Assembly (NCBI RefSeq): GCF_037976825.1
Contig: NZ_CP150269.1
Location: 5,159,501-5,223,500 of the forward strand
Length of the DNA stretch: 64,000 nucleotides
DNA from: Paenibacillus sp. FSL K6-1330
GTDB taxonomy: Bacteria > Bacillota > Bacilli > Paenibacillales > Paenibacillaceae
Direction: 5' to 3'
Shown: positions 33,946 to 43,025 of the stretch, piece by piece
Position numbering within the stretch: the first letter of the stretch is position 1
Layout: each line of letters starts with the position of its first letter
Notes under the pieces: generated by a model
Told to the model about the DNA's origin: nothing
What the model saw: only the letters and a program-made list of their open reading frames with translations
Database searches by the model: none
Position numbers and translations under genes: made by a program

Positions 33946-36237
33946 TTAGCCTTTCACCTGCAAACTCGCGATCTCTCCTCTTGTCGAGTCGGGGCCGACC
34001 TGAATGCGGAACTCGCCGGGCTCCACCACGGGCTTCATGTCAAGGCCGATTAGTTCCAACTGCTCGCTGCCGATGGTGAACGTCACTTCCTGCGTCTCCC
34101 CTGCCTTCAAGAATACTTTTCGGAACCCTTTCAGAGCCTTCTCCGGCCGGGTCACGGAGGCGGACAAATCCGAGACGTACAACTGAACGACTTCCACGCC
34201 GTCCCGAGCTCCCGAGTTGGTCACGTCGATCCGGACCGTGGCTTCGCCACCTATTGGGATGAACTCCGGCTCGACCGTCAGGTGGCCGTAACGGAATTCC
34301 GTATAACTTAACCCGTAGCCGAACGGATATTGGGGCTCCAAATCCGTCTCCAGGTAACGCTTGCCCCGGGTCCGTCTTGCATTATAAGGAATCGGCAGCT
34401 GACCGACCTCCTTCGGAATGGACAGCGGCAGCCGACCGGAGGGATTGACGTCGCCGAACAGTACGTCCGCGATCGCGTTGCCTCCCTCCTGGCCGGGATA
34501 CCAAGCTTCTACGATCGCCGGAATAAACTCGTCGATCCACGGCTCCGTAATCGGCCGTCCGTTAATATAGACGACGACCACCGGCTTGCCAAGCTTATGG
34601 ATCTCCTTCAGCAACTCCAACTGCACGCCCATCAGCGTCAGGGTCGAGCGGTCAATCCCTTCCCCGCATTCCATATCGCTCTCGGCATGCCCGGTCACGA
34701 CCGAGGCGCCGGTTCTCAGATCGATGGTGCCCTCCCCGAAATCCCGTGCGCTAGAGCCGCCAAGCACCATCACGATGACATCGGCTTGCTCGGCGCACGC
34801 CAGCGCCCGAGGAAACCCTTCCCTTGAATCGCCTTGAATGCGGCAGCCCGGCGCATACAGAACGCGGCTGTCTCCCAGCCGTCGGCGGATGCCGTCCAGC
34901 ACCGTCACGATCTCCCCCGACGGCTGAGGGGAGGTATAATCGCCAAGCTGATTATACGGCGCATGGGCGTTGGGGCCAATGACGGCAATCGTTCCGACAC
35001 TCGGACCCAGAGGCAGCATGTTCCCCTCGTTCTTCAGGAGCACGATTCCTTCAGCCGCTGCTTGGTAGGCCAGTGCGATATGCTCTTTGCAGCCTATGAC
35101 CTGCTCTGCCCAGGCTGGATCCATATAAGGCCGATCAAAGAGACCCAGCCGAAACTTCAGTTCCAACACGCGGCCGGCTGCCTTATTCAGATCGTCTTCG
35201 GTGATCAGCCCTTGCTCCAGCGCTTGGTGAAGATGTGCCCTGAACATGGTCCCGGACATCTCCATGTCGACACCAGCTTTTAGCGACTGGGCTGCCGCTT
35301 CCACGCCATTTCCGGCCGTATTATGACCGCATGCCAACATATGGATAGCGCCGCAATCGGTAATGACGAAGCCGTCGAAGTTCCATGCCTCGCGGAGCAC
35401 GTCTTGCAGCAGGTACCGGCTGGACGTGCAAGGTACTCCGTCGATTTCGTTGTAGGCCGTCATGACCGACAAGGCTCCCGCTTCAACGGCCTTGCGAAAC
35501 GGCAGCAGATCGACTTCGTGGAGCTCCCGGAGCCCGATATGCACCGGTGCCCCATTGCGCCCTCCTTCGGAAGCGCCGTAGCCTGCGAAATGCTTCAGCG
35601 TAGCCAGCAGGCTGGTATGCGAATCAAGGCGCTCTCCTTGCAGTCCCTGCACGGCGGCAACCGCAAATTCGGCCACCAAATGGGGGTCCTCGCCAAAGGT
35701 TTCTTCGGTACGGCCCCAGCGGGGATCCCGTACCACGTCCAGCACCGGCGAATAGGTGGCTGCTCCCCCCTGAGCCCTTGTCTCGGCGGCAACGGCGCGG
35801 CTTATGCTGCGGAACAGCTCCGTGTTCCAGGTGCTCCCGATCGTGAGCGGTACGGGGAACACCGTCGCCCCGATCGCCATATGTCCGTGGGAGCATTCTT
35901 CCCCGAACAGAATCGGAATCCCCAGTCGAGAGTGCTCCATCGCGTAACGCTGAATCGCATTAACCGCTTCCGCCCCTTCCCGCGGGGACAGTCCGTTCGC
36001 CAGCGTCACCCCGGTCCAGGGATCGGCCCGCAGCGTACCGTACAAAGAACCGATTCCTCCCTCCGCAAGCTGCGACTTGAACTCCTCGGTAAGCTTGATC
36101 GTACCGTCGTCGTTCTTTATGTAAGCTTTCCAGCCGAACGGCTGGATCAGCTGTCCGATTTTCTCCGCCGCCGTCATCCGCTCCAGCAAGTCCTCGACCC
36201 GCCGCGAAACTGGCCATGCAGCGTCCTTGTAGTCCAT
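33946..36237 (-). CDS. GH3 beta-glycosidase
   Basis: The ATG at 36237 follows GGAAGGG and gives 763 residues. It has the GH3 N-terminal TIM barrel (ILFGEECSHGHMAIGATVFP, TYSPVLDVVRDPRWGRTEET, TLKHFAGYGASEGGRNGAP), with the catalytic nucleophile Asp near 294 in FDGFVITDCGA, the C-terminal alpha/beta sandwich (EGIVLLKNEGNMLPL, IVEAWYPGQEGGNAIADVLF), and a fibronectin-III-like tail (RPEKALKGFRKVFLKAGETQ). There is no signal peptide, so it acts on imported sugars. GH3 enzymes here are most often beta-glucosidases or beta-xylosidases. It is last in the glycosidase operon. Confidence 0.92.
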   Translation of the reverse strand: MDYKDAAWPVSRRVEDLLERMTAAEKIGQLIQPFGWKAYIKNDDGTIKLTEEFKSQLAEGGIGSLYGTLRADPWTGVTLANGLSPREGAEAVNAIQRYAMEHSRLGIPILFGEECSHGHMAIGATVFPVPLTIGSTWNTELFRSISRAVAAETRAQGGAATYSPVLDVVRDPRWGRTEETFGEDPHLVAEFAVAAVQGLQGERLDSHTSLLATLKHFAGYGASEGGRNGAPVHIGLRELHEVDLLPFRKAVEAGALSVMTAYNEIDGVPCTSSRYLLQDVLREAWNFDGFVITDCGAIHMLACGHNTAGNGVEAAAQSLKAGVDMEMSGTMFRAHLHQALEQGLITEDDLNKAAGRVLELKFRLGLFDRPYMDPAWAEQVIGCKEHIALAYQAAAEGIVLLKNEGNMLPLGPSVGTIAVIGPNAHAPYNQLGDYTSPQPSGEIVTVLDGIRRRLGDSRVLYAPGCRIQGDSREGFPRALACAEQADVIVMVLGGSSARDFGEGTIDLRTGASVVTGHAESDMECGEGIDRSTLTLMGVQLELLKEIHKLGKPVVVVYINGRPITEPWIDEFIPAIVEAWYPGQEGGNAIADVLFGDVNPSGRLPLSIPKEVGQLPIPYNARRTRGKRYLETDLEPQYPFGYGLSYTEFRYGHLTVEPEFIPIGGEATVRIDVTNSGARDGVEVVQLYVSDLSASVTRPEKALKGFRKVFLKAGETQEVTFTIGSEQLELIGLDMKPVVEPGEFRIQVGPDSTRGEIASLQVKG

Positions 36238-36314
36238 GGCGCACACCCTTCCTTTTTCCAGTTAAAATCATTCAAAATGATTACATGCAATCGTTCGTTG
36301 AATGTTCCCCCATC

Positions 36315-36536
36315 CTATAGGGGTTCGGGTTTAGGCTCTTTCCCATCGGATTCAACGCCACACCGCCCAAGCAGCAGCCCTTCCGACGTTCCCAATTGAA
36401 GAAAAAGGCCCTCCGGCACGATCCGCTCGACCGGAGAACCTCCCTCTATGTGTATCGTGCAGAAGGCCGCGCCGTGACTATCCAGGTCAACAGAAAGAAC
36501 CCTCTTCCAACCGTTTAAGGGGCGAGTACGCCTCAA
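36315..36536 (-). CDS. Small ORF overlapping the large glycosidase stop
   Basis: A TTG overlaps the TGA stop of the 1038-residue glycosidase gene (TTGA), opening a 73-residue frame MRRTRPLNGWKRVLSVDLDS and on to HIEGGSPVERIVPEGLFLQL. The amino acid pattern suggests beta strands. It has no recognised family. It may be a small separate product or a C-terminal segment of the glycosidase moved out of frame by a -1 shift, since it starts exactly at the stop and runs in the adjacent frame. No ribosome site better than GGAAGAG is present. Confidence 0.45.
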   Translation of the reverse strand: MRRTRPLNGWKRVLSVDLDSHGAAFCTIHIEGGSPVERIVPEGLFLQLGTSEGLLLGRCGVESDGKEPKPEPL

Positions 36537-39500
36537 GATGGTTGGCTCTTCCGGATCCGTACCTCCTCCGGCCGGTATACGGTCCGCACTTGTCCCCCGG
36601 CATCGGTCATGAACATCACGGTCCGCTCCCGTTCCAATTCGAAGGCATAAACCGCCTCGGTTACCGGATCCCTTACCTCAACTTCTGCGCTTGCCCCATG
36701 CTCGGAGACGAAGACGTACAAGCTTCCATGCCCGAATGCCAGCTTGCGGCCGTAGATTCCGGGCAGCTCGCCTCCCTTCAGCCATTCCAGCTCAGGCGAA
36801 ACGGCTGCGGAGCGGATAGCTTCCGCGTACAACGCTTGGATCGGCTCCCAGCGCTCGTTCATCTCGACCGGGAGCGGGCACCAGATGAACCGTCCCGCGC
36901 CCAAGATAACCGTGATGGGCGCTAGCGTCCCATCCAACCGGCCCGCCGGGCGATCCACCGCCAGCGCGTTAATCTTCCGTTCGCCGAACGAAACGGCGAA
37001 ATGCTCTCCCGCCAGTTCCAGCGTTTCTTCCCGAAGAACGTTAGCATGGACGGTTTCGCCGATCTCCTGCTGCAGGCGGTGCGTCGCCGGCCCCCAATAC
37101 GCATCGGTGCGCAGCGGGCCTGTCCACAGGACCGTGCTCCCTTCCCTTGCCAGGTCGAGGAGCTGATCAAACGCGGCATCGTCGAAATTGTGCGCGCTCG
37201 GCACAATGATCAGCTTGGCCGGATAGCGCTTCAGGTCCTCCAACTGGTATTCGCCGATGCCTCGCGGATGGACGTTCATGCCGAACGTCAACGCGCGCAT
37301 AGCCCTCGTCGTTGCTTCGTATGCCAGCTTGCGGCTGGAAAAATCATTCGAATACGGGTAAACGACGGCGATGTCCTCGAGCTGCCGTTCATCGTCGAAC
37401 AGGCCGGCTGCTTCCTTCATGAAGCGGCCGAAGTCATAGGACACATCGGCCTCGGGCTTCTGCGTTCCGTCAGCCCGAAGCGCCCCGATGTTGGATTCGT
37501 TGGCATTGTCCATGAAGTAGTTAATATTCCAAATCCACTGCACGGCACCCGCGCCCCCGGTCGAAAACGAATACGCGTACTTCCGCTCCAGGATGCTGCG
37601 AAGCTCTTCCTCCGTCCGCTTGGCAATGCCGTCCGGACGCTGCACGTGCATGATGCCGGTCTCCTGGATCAGATTCGGCTTGTCCGGCGTTTTCGTAAAT
37701 ATGCCGTCCCAAGCCAGGTGATCGTTCTGCCACCAGGAGTGGACCGTCGTGTAATCGACGGCAGGCCCGTAGAACGAAGGCGACGGGCGCTGGGAGCAGA
37801 TGCCCTCATCCTGCCCGACCGTTACCAGTTGGCGGGGATCGGAGCGCCGAATGGTGCCGATGAGCTCGGATGCCCACCGATTATGCATGTCCATGGTGAA
37901 CAGCGTGAAATCGATCCACGGTCCCCACTTCTTCGGCTGCAGCACGCTGTTGAACAGCTTGTCGTCCGGTCTCGGCGCCGGCGCCGAGTCGAAGGACGGA
38001 AGCTCGCCAGGCGTCATGTTCCAGCGCTCCTGAAGCAGCGCGAGATCATCCCTGTGGCGCTCCCGGAGCCACTCGGACCAAGCTTGCCGCTCGAACCGGT
38101 CCCCTATCGATACCGGCCCCTCGAAGATTCGCTTCGGATCGAACAGCGAAGGCTCATTGATCAGGTCCCAATGCACGTTGGTCGTGCCCCTGTGACGTCC
38201 CACGATGGAGGCGACAAAGCGCTTTTGCGCCTCCACCGATCGCGGATCCAGGTACGGGTTCACGCCTTCCCAGGCTTCGGGAGCAAACGAGAAGAACGTA
38301 AACGTCACTTCCAGCTCATGCCGCTTGGCCGTCAGGATAAAGGCATCGATCGCCCGCATAACGTCCTCGGCAGCATGACCGTCGGCGTACATGATCATCC
38401 GGTACCCCGTCCATATGCCCGTCCGGATCAGGTTGATCCCTGCCCGCTTCATCTCCGCCATATCCGCATCCCAACGCTGCACGTTCGGCAGATGGAGGAA
38501 TTTGCGTGCGACGTCGGAGGTCATGTACGTCATGCCAACGATCGGAACCGTCCGCCCGCCGCGGTGGAAGTAATCGCGCCCGCATTCCAGCCGCTCTCCC
38601 GCCAGCAGCAGCGGACGATCAACGCCCCATACCGCCTGGGTCAGGGTGCGGCGCTCCCCGGAATCGGACTCGGCTTCGCAAACGATCCGGTACAAGCCCG
38701 CTTCCAGCCGTACGGGTACGGACAAGCGAAGCTGCTGCAGATCCCGCTGTTCCATGCCGGCTTCCGACTTCTCGTGTCCGGTCCAGACGGTCTCGCCGTC
38801 GTCTTCCTTGATAAGACTCACATCAAAATGCCAGGTCTGCGCCGGGGCGGACGTCCGGGATAGCGTCTGCAGTTGGATCGTCAACCGCATCTGCTCGCCC
38901 GGCTCGTAAGAGGCATAGTTCGGCTTCAGCCACAGCTCTGTCACGCCTGTTCCCGCGTATTCGGCCAGATCCTTCAGGATGTCCATCCCTTTCGTATCCC
39001 AGAACGATGCCCTCAGCTGCTGGTTGATCAGAATCCAGCGGCCCCCCGCGTAATCGCCCTTATGCTGTTCCAGCATGACGACCGGAGCGGACCGCTCTCG
39101 TCGATCACGGTCCATGCCGATCAGCAGCGGCGAGATGACGGCGTCCATCGGACCGCATGCCCCCATCTCGGCCGGGATGTCGCTCGCTTTGGTCGGATGC
39201 AGCGTCAAGCCCCAGGTCGGCTCGATGCCGAACAGCTCCTCGCGTCCGTGCAGAATCGGAAATTCGGCAGAAGCCTTCAGCTCCCGGACGCGCGATACGT
39301 CAACCGCCAGCGCATCATGGATATCCATTCGCTGATGATAAGCCAGCTGCTCGCGTTCGGCATGCCAGCTTCCGTTCAGCTCTCGAATCGGCCTGCGGAA
39401 AGGCACGCCACCAGCATGAACCAGACCGCCGCCGGCCTTCAGGTGGGCTTCGATGGCCGCCCAAGCCGCTTTTGGAAAGTACGGCCCGTGCAGATGAACC

Positions 39501-39649
39501 AGCGCGTCCCAGCCGCCTTCCGTCAGCCGCTCAGCCACGTCCGCGGCACCTGTGACCACCGCCCATTCCCGCAATCGATCCAGTGACTCGGCAGATGGGC
39601 GTTCGCCTTCATAAGGAAAATGTTCGTCGTAAAAAACCAGTATTCTCAT
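36533..39649 (-). CDS. Large clan-A-type glycoside hydrolase of unassigned family
   Basis: The 1038-residue protein has no signal peptide. Residues about 1-240 look like a flavodoxin/glutamine-amidotransferase-like domain (YFPKAAWAAIEAHLKAGGGL). A beta-sandwich (about 240-345) follows, then a TIM barrel (about 365-740) with VHWDLINEPSLFDP, Glu near 499 as candidate acid/base, and KPNLIQETGIMHVQ, Glu near 663 as candidate nucleophile, the beta-4/beta-7 layout of clan GH-A. A second amidotransferase-like, GH42-trimerization-type domain (about 755-930; LEDLKRYPAKLIIVPSAHNF) and a final beta-sandwich complete it. The ribosome site lies in the last codons of the GH29 gene. I cannot name a CAZy family. 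Confidence 0.8.
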   Translation of the reverse strand: MRILVFYDEHFPYEGERPSAESLDRLREWAVVTGAADVAERLTEGGWDALVHLHGPYFPKAAWAAIEAHLKAGGGLVHAGGVPFRRPIRELNGSWHAEREQLAYHQRMDIHDALAVDVSRVRELKASAEFPILHGREELFGIEPTWGLTLHPTKASDIPAEMGACGPMDAVISPLLIGMDRDRRERSAPVVMLEQHKGDYAGGRWILINQQLRASFWDTKGMDILKDLAEYAGTGVTELWLKPNYASYEPGEQMRLTIQLQTLSRTSAPAQTWHFDVSLIKEDDGETVWTGHEKSEAGMEQRDLQQLRLSVPVRLEAGLYRIVCEAESDSGERRTLTQAVWGVDRPLLLAGERLECGRDYFHRGGRTVPIVGMTYMTSDVARKFLHLPNVQRWDADMAEMKRAGINLIRTGIWTGYRMIMYADGHAAEDVMRAIDAFILTAKRHELEVTFTFFSFAPEAWEGVNPYLDPRSVEAQKRFVASIVGRHRGTTNVHWDLINEPSLFDPKRIFEGPVSIGDRFERQAWSEWLRERHRDDLALLQERWNMTPGELPSFDSAPAPRPDDKLFNSVLQPKKWGPWIDFTLFTMDMHNRWASELIGTIRRSDPRQLVTVGQDEGICSQRPSPSFYGPAVDYTTVHSWWQNDHLAWDGIFTKTPDKPNLIQETGIMHVQRPDGIAKRTEEELRSILERKYAYSFSTGGAGAVQWIWNINYFMDNANESNIGALRADGTQKPEADVSYDFGRFMKEAAGLFDDERQLEDIAVVYPYSNDFSSRKLAYEATTRAMRALTFGMNVHPRGIGEYQLEDLKRYPAKLIIVPSAHNFDDAAFDQLLDLAREGSTVLWTGPLRTDAYWGPATHRLQQEIGETVHANVLREETLELAGEHFAVSFGERKINALAVDRPAGRLDGTLAPITVILGAGRFIWCPLPVEMNERWEPIQALYAEAIRSAAVSPELEWLKGGELPGIYGRKLAFGHGSLYVFVSEHGASAEVEVRDPVTEAVYAFELERERTVMFMTDAGGQVRTVYRPEEVRIRKSQPS

Positions 39650-39652
39650 CGC

Positions 39653-41026
39653 TTACTCCTTTCTCGTCCGCGGCTGGCCGTCGACGTATACGGATGTTCC
39701 GCGCGTCCGAGCCCACTCGGCGATCCGGGAAGGGTCGCCGGTCCAGAGGCGGTTCACTCCCCATTGATTCGTCTGCGGCCGCTCCTCGCATTCGATGCGG
39801 ATGACCGGGAACAGCTCGGTCGGACGTTCCCGCGGCAGCCCTTCGATCCACAGCACGTCGCCCTCCTGTCGGAACGACAGCTCCTGCCTCGTTGTCAGCA
39901 GCGTAACCCGTGATACCGGCGTCACCAAGTCCGCCAGCCTCAGCACCGGCCTCCCATCCCAGAAGCGGATGATGAGATACAGCTTGTTGTCTTTCATCGT
40001 CTGCCGCCCATAGGTGATGAACTCCGTGAGGTTCCCGCCGTCGGAGCCGTAGATGGCCTCGCCGTGAACGTCCAGCCACTCCCCGATCTTCAGTGCCCGC
40101 TCCACGAAGGCCGGCGGAAGCTGTCCGTCGGGCTGCGGTCCGACGTTAAGCAGAAGATTGCCCCCCACGGTCCCCCCTTTTTCCGCGCACTCGCACAGCA
40201 TGTCGAGCAGAACGTCGGCCGGACGCCATCGTTCGCCGTTCGTATACCCCCACAACCGCCACGTTGTTACCTGGCTGGATTCCCACAGCCGCTTCTGATC
40301 CGGAACGATGACATGCTCCGGCGAGCCGAAATCGCCCAGCACCTCAGAATCGCCCGAGCCGCCGCCGCCGTCCGCATGCAGTTTCTCCTCCTCGGACAAC
40401 CCAAGGCGGTTGTTGACCAGGATGTCCGGCTGAATCGACTTCATCCGTTCCACCAGCTTGATGCTTTCCAGGTCCTCCGCGGTTCGCGGCCAGACCCCGT
40501 CAAAAAAGAAATGATCGATGCGCCCGTATTTCGTGACCAGCTCTTCCACTTGGGCATGCAAATACTGCTTCATTGTCTCCCAGCCCTCGGGATCCTTCTC
40601 CGGTCCGTCGAAGTAAGCCGGGATCCGCCAATCGATCCAGGAGTAATATAAGCCGACCCGAAGCCCCTGGGCTCGGAACGCATCGGTAAATTCGCGCACC
40701 AGATCCCGGCCGGGCGCCTGCTTCGCGCTGGAATAATCCGTCGTGGCCGTATCCCACAAGCAATATCCGTCATGATGCCGCGTTGTTAAGCAGGCATATC
40801 TCATCCCCGCCTTGCGCGCGGTGTGCGCCCACAGCTCGGCGTCAAAGAACTCCGGATTCCACTCGCAGGCCTTCTGCGCGTATTCGGCCTGGTCCAAATG
40901 CTCCCGGAACAGAACCTGCTCGCCGCGCCCGTATTGGGCATAAGGCCCGAAATGAATAAACATGCCGTACCGGCTTTCCGTAAACCATTGCCAGCCTTCC
41001 CGGATGGCTTGTGTTTGCTTGGTCAT
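39653..41026 (-). CDS. GH29-type alpha-L-fucosidase
   Basis: The 457-residue protein has the GH29 (alpha/beta)8 barrel: YGMFIHFGPYAQYGRGEQVL, YACLTTRHHDGYCLWDTAT and IDHFFFDGVWPRTAEDLE, in which the Asp near 176 is the nucleophile (family motif FDG). LLLNVGPQPDGQLP is the GxNxLLNxGPxxDG-like motif, followed by a C-terminal beta-sandwich. There is no signal peptide. The family hydrolyses terminal alpha-L-fucose. The start follows AAGGAGG; it heads the operon with the large glycosidase, the small ORF and GH3. Substrate linkage is inferred, not shown. Confidence 0.9.
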   Translation of the reverse strand: MTKQTQAIREGWQWFTESRYGMFIHFGPYAQYGRGEQVLFREHLDQAEYAQKACEWNPEFFDAELWAHTARKAGMRYACLTTRHHDGYCLWDTATTDYSSAKQAPGRDLVREFTDAFRAQGLRVGLYYSWIDWRIPAYFDGPEKDPEGWETMKQYLHAQVEELVTKYGRIDHFFFDGVWPRTAEDLESIKLVERMKSIQPDILVNNRLGLSEEEKLHADGGGGSGDSEVLGDFGSPEHVIVPDQKRLWESSQVTTWRLWGYTNGERWRPADVLLDMLCECAEKGGTVGGNLLLNVGPQPDGQLPPAFVERALKIGEWLDVHGEAIYGSDGGNLTEFITYGRQTMKDNKLYLIIRFWDGRPVLRLADLVTPVSRVTLLTTRQELSFRQEGDVLWIEGLPRERPTELFPVIRIECEERPQTNQWGVNRLWTGDPSRIAEWARTRGTSVYVDGQPRTRKE

Positions 41027-41297
41027 GAACTACGTCCTCCTTATTCTGCACGGCTCTTGCCGTGCGGCCAGCCTTAATAAAGACTTTCGCTTCTAACTCT
41101 TTGAGCAGTCTCAAGGCTTCTTATGACCTTTACTCTAGCCCGGGAATCCCTGTCTTGAACACTTTACTTTTGAGAGAAAACTTTGATTTTGGCCAATATC
41201 GGAGAATTGAAGCCGTAAGGCGGCGCCCATGATCACTCCCGAATCCCCTTAGACTCGACTCGAAATTCCTCACGGCCTGCTTCATGGTTCATGCACG

Positions 41298-41340
41298 AAA
41301 AAAAGCAATTCCTCCCCGGCACTAACCGGGAGGAATTGCC
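41298..41340 (-). terminator. Terminator between the binding-protein gene and the glycosidase operon
   Basis: The stem GCAATTCCTCCCCGG / CCGGGAGGAATTGC with a short loop is followed on the minus strand by seven Ts. It separates transcription of the binding protein from the GH29-GH3 operon. The 41027-41297 gap must hold the operon's promoter, but I could not pick one with confidence. Confidence 0.9.
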
Positions 41341-41382
41341 CTGTTTAAAAATCATGTTCATTGCCGCCGATCGCGTCTGCAC

Positions 41383-42900
41383 TTACGACTGACCGGCTCT
41401 CCACTCATCGAATTGCCGTTTATATTCATCCACGACTTCATCGAGACCGGCGGACTTCATCGCGGCCAGCATTTTATCGTAGGCGTCCTCGTACTTAACG
41501 ACCCCATGCATGACCGGATAGACGCTGGTCTTCAGCTCTGCGATGCAATTCGCGTACTGGGAAGCGACGTTTGTCGGATCGAAGGTGAAGCCGATCGTGA
41601 TGCTGTTCACGGCATCGTCCGCAACTGTCGTACGGCGCTCCAGCCGCGCAGGATCTGTATTCGTCGGGTAACGGTTCATCTCGACGTGGCCGAGCAGCCA
41701 GTACGGAAGCTCATAAGCCGGGGAACCGTTCTCGTTCTTGGCCAGATAATCCTTCGTATTCTTACCGGTATCCTTCCAATGGACGTCCTTCACGCCACTC
41801 TGTACGAGATCCATGTTCTCCTGACTGCTGTACACCCAATTCAAAAATTGAATGCCGGCCTCCGGATGCGGAGACGTGGCCGAGATCCCGTTGGAATTCC
41901 GGATCGCGTAGGATCTGAATTTCGGCTGGTCCGCCAAATAGTAAATATCCAGCTTCGCGTCCGGGAATGTTTGAAGAATGGCGTCGCTCAAACCGACGTC
42001 GCCCGGTCGATACAGATAACGCCCGGCAAGCTCCTCCTGATTGATGACCTCCGTCGGTGTCGTAAGCAGATCACTCATGATCAGCCCGCGCTTGTATGCC
42101 TCGTTCATGTACAACACGTCTTTTTTGAACTCCTCGGTTTCAAACCAGGACTTCACGTTCCCCTGCTGATCGATGTAAATCATGTTGTCGGCAACGGTAA
42201 ACGGATAGGTGTCGTAGGTTGTATGCAGGAAGTAGGCTGGCTCCTCGAGCATCTTGATATACACGTTCTTGTTGTCCTGCGGCCAGTTCTTCTGCAGCGT
42301 CTCCGCCGCATCCAGCAGCTCCCCCGGTGATGTCGGTGGCTTCAGACCGTTTTTCTCGAGCAGATCGGTGCGGATCGTGAACATGCCATCGTTATAAGCG
42401 GTATCCGCCCAGAAATTCGGCACGTACGTGATCTTGCCGTTGATTTTCGACGACTCCCAGATCCAGTCCGGCATGGAAGCTTTCAGCTCGCTGCCATACT
42501 GATCCAGCAGATCGTCGATCGGAATGATTCCGCCGCTGCCGGCAAGCACCGTCGGTCCTTTTGTATCGTGCATGATGGCAATCAGCTCGAACTCCTCGCC
42601 CGTCGACATCATGAGGTTGGTCTTCTGATCCCATACGTCCCACGCGATGTAAGTCGGTTCATACGTGAGGTTCAGACCGTCGGCCTCCAGCTTCTCGTTG
42701 ATCGCTTTAACCGCCGTTTCCAAATCCTGCGGCGCGGAGCCCGGAAGCAGATACCGGACCGGCAGCTTGTCCCCTCCGCCGTTCTCGCCGCTCGCCGATT
42801 CGTTCTGGCCGCCGGCATCACCCCCGCCGGAGCAGCCTGCGATTACGGATACCATAAATATCGCGGCTAGCCATAATGCTAGCGCTTTCCTTTTTTTCAT
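41383..42900 (-). CDS. ABC-importer solute-binding lipoprotein (LplA/YtcQ type)
   Basis: The 505-residue precursor begins MKKRKALALWLAAIFMVSVI with lipobox IAGC near residue 23, then a Gly/Asn/Ser-rich linker (SGGGDAGGQNESASGENGGG), a normal tether. The mature protein has two lobes typical of long family-1 sugar-binding proteins (for example AIRNSNGISATSPHPEAGIQ, FLNWVYSSQENMDLVQSGVK). It would capture an oligosaccharide for the divergent permeases at 45.8-47.6 kb. It lies between the glycosidase operon and the AraC regulator, apart from the permeases, an unusual arrangement. It has its own terminator. Confidence 0.9.
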   Translation of the reverse strand: MKKRKALALWLAAIFMVSVIAGCSGGGDAGGQNESASGENGGGDKLPVRYLLPGSAPQDLETAVKAINEKLEADGLNLTYEPTYIAWDVWDQKTNLMMSTGEEFELIAIMHDTKGPTVLAGSGGIIPIDDLLDQYGSELKASMPDWIWESSKINGKITYVPNFWADTAYNDGMFTIRTDLLEKNGLKPPTSPGELLDAAETLQKNWPQDNKNVYIKMLEEPAYFLHTTYDTYPFTVADNMIYIDQQGNVKSWFETEEFKKDVLYMNEAYKRGLIMSDLLTTPTEVINQEELAGRYLYRPGDVGLSDAILQTFPDAKLDIYYLADQPKFRSYAIRNSNGISATSPHPEAGIQFLNWVYSSQENMDLVQSGVKDVHWKDTGKNTKDYLAKNENGSPAYELPYWLLGHVEMNRYPTNTDPARLERRTTVADDAVNSITIGFTFDPTNVASQYANCIAELKTSVYPVMHGVVKYEDAYDKMLAAMKSAGLDEVVDEYKRQFDEWRAGQS

Positions 42901-43025
42901 GTGTGTCTCCCCCTGTCTTCATTTGGTTTGGTCATGCGGTACGATTCCTATCTTAAGGAGACATTAGGGATGACGTATACTTCAAAATGATGATTTTCGC
43001 CATTTTAAAACACTGAAACCGCCCG

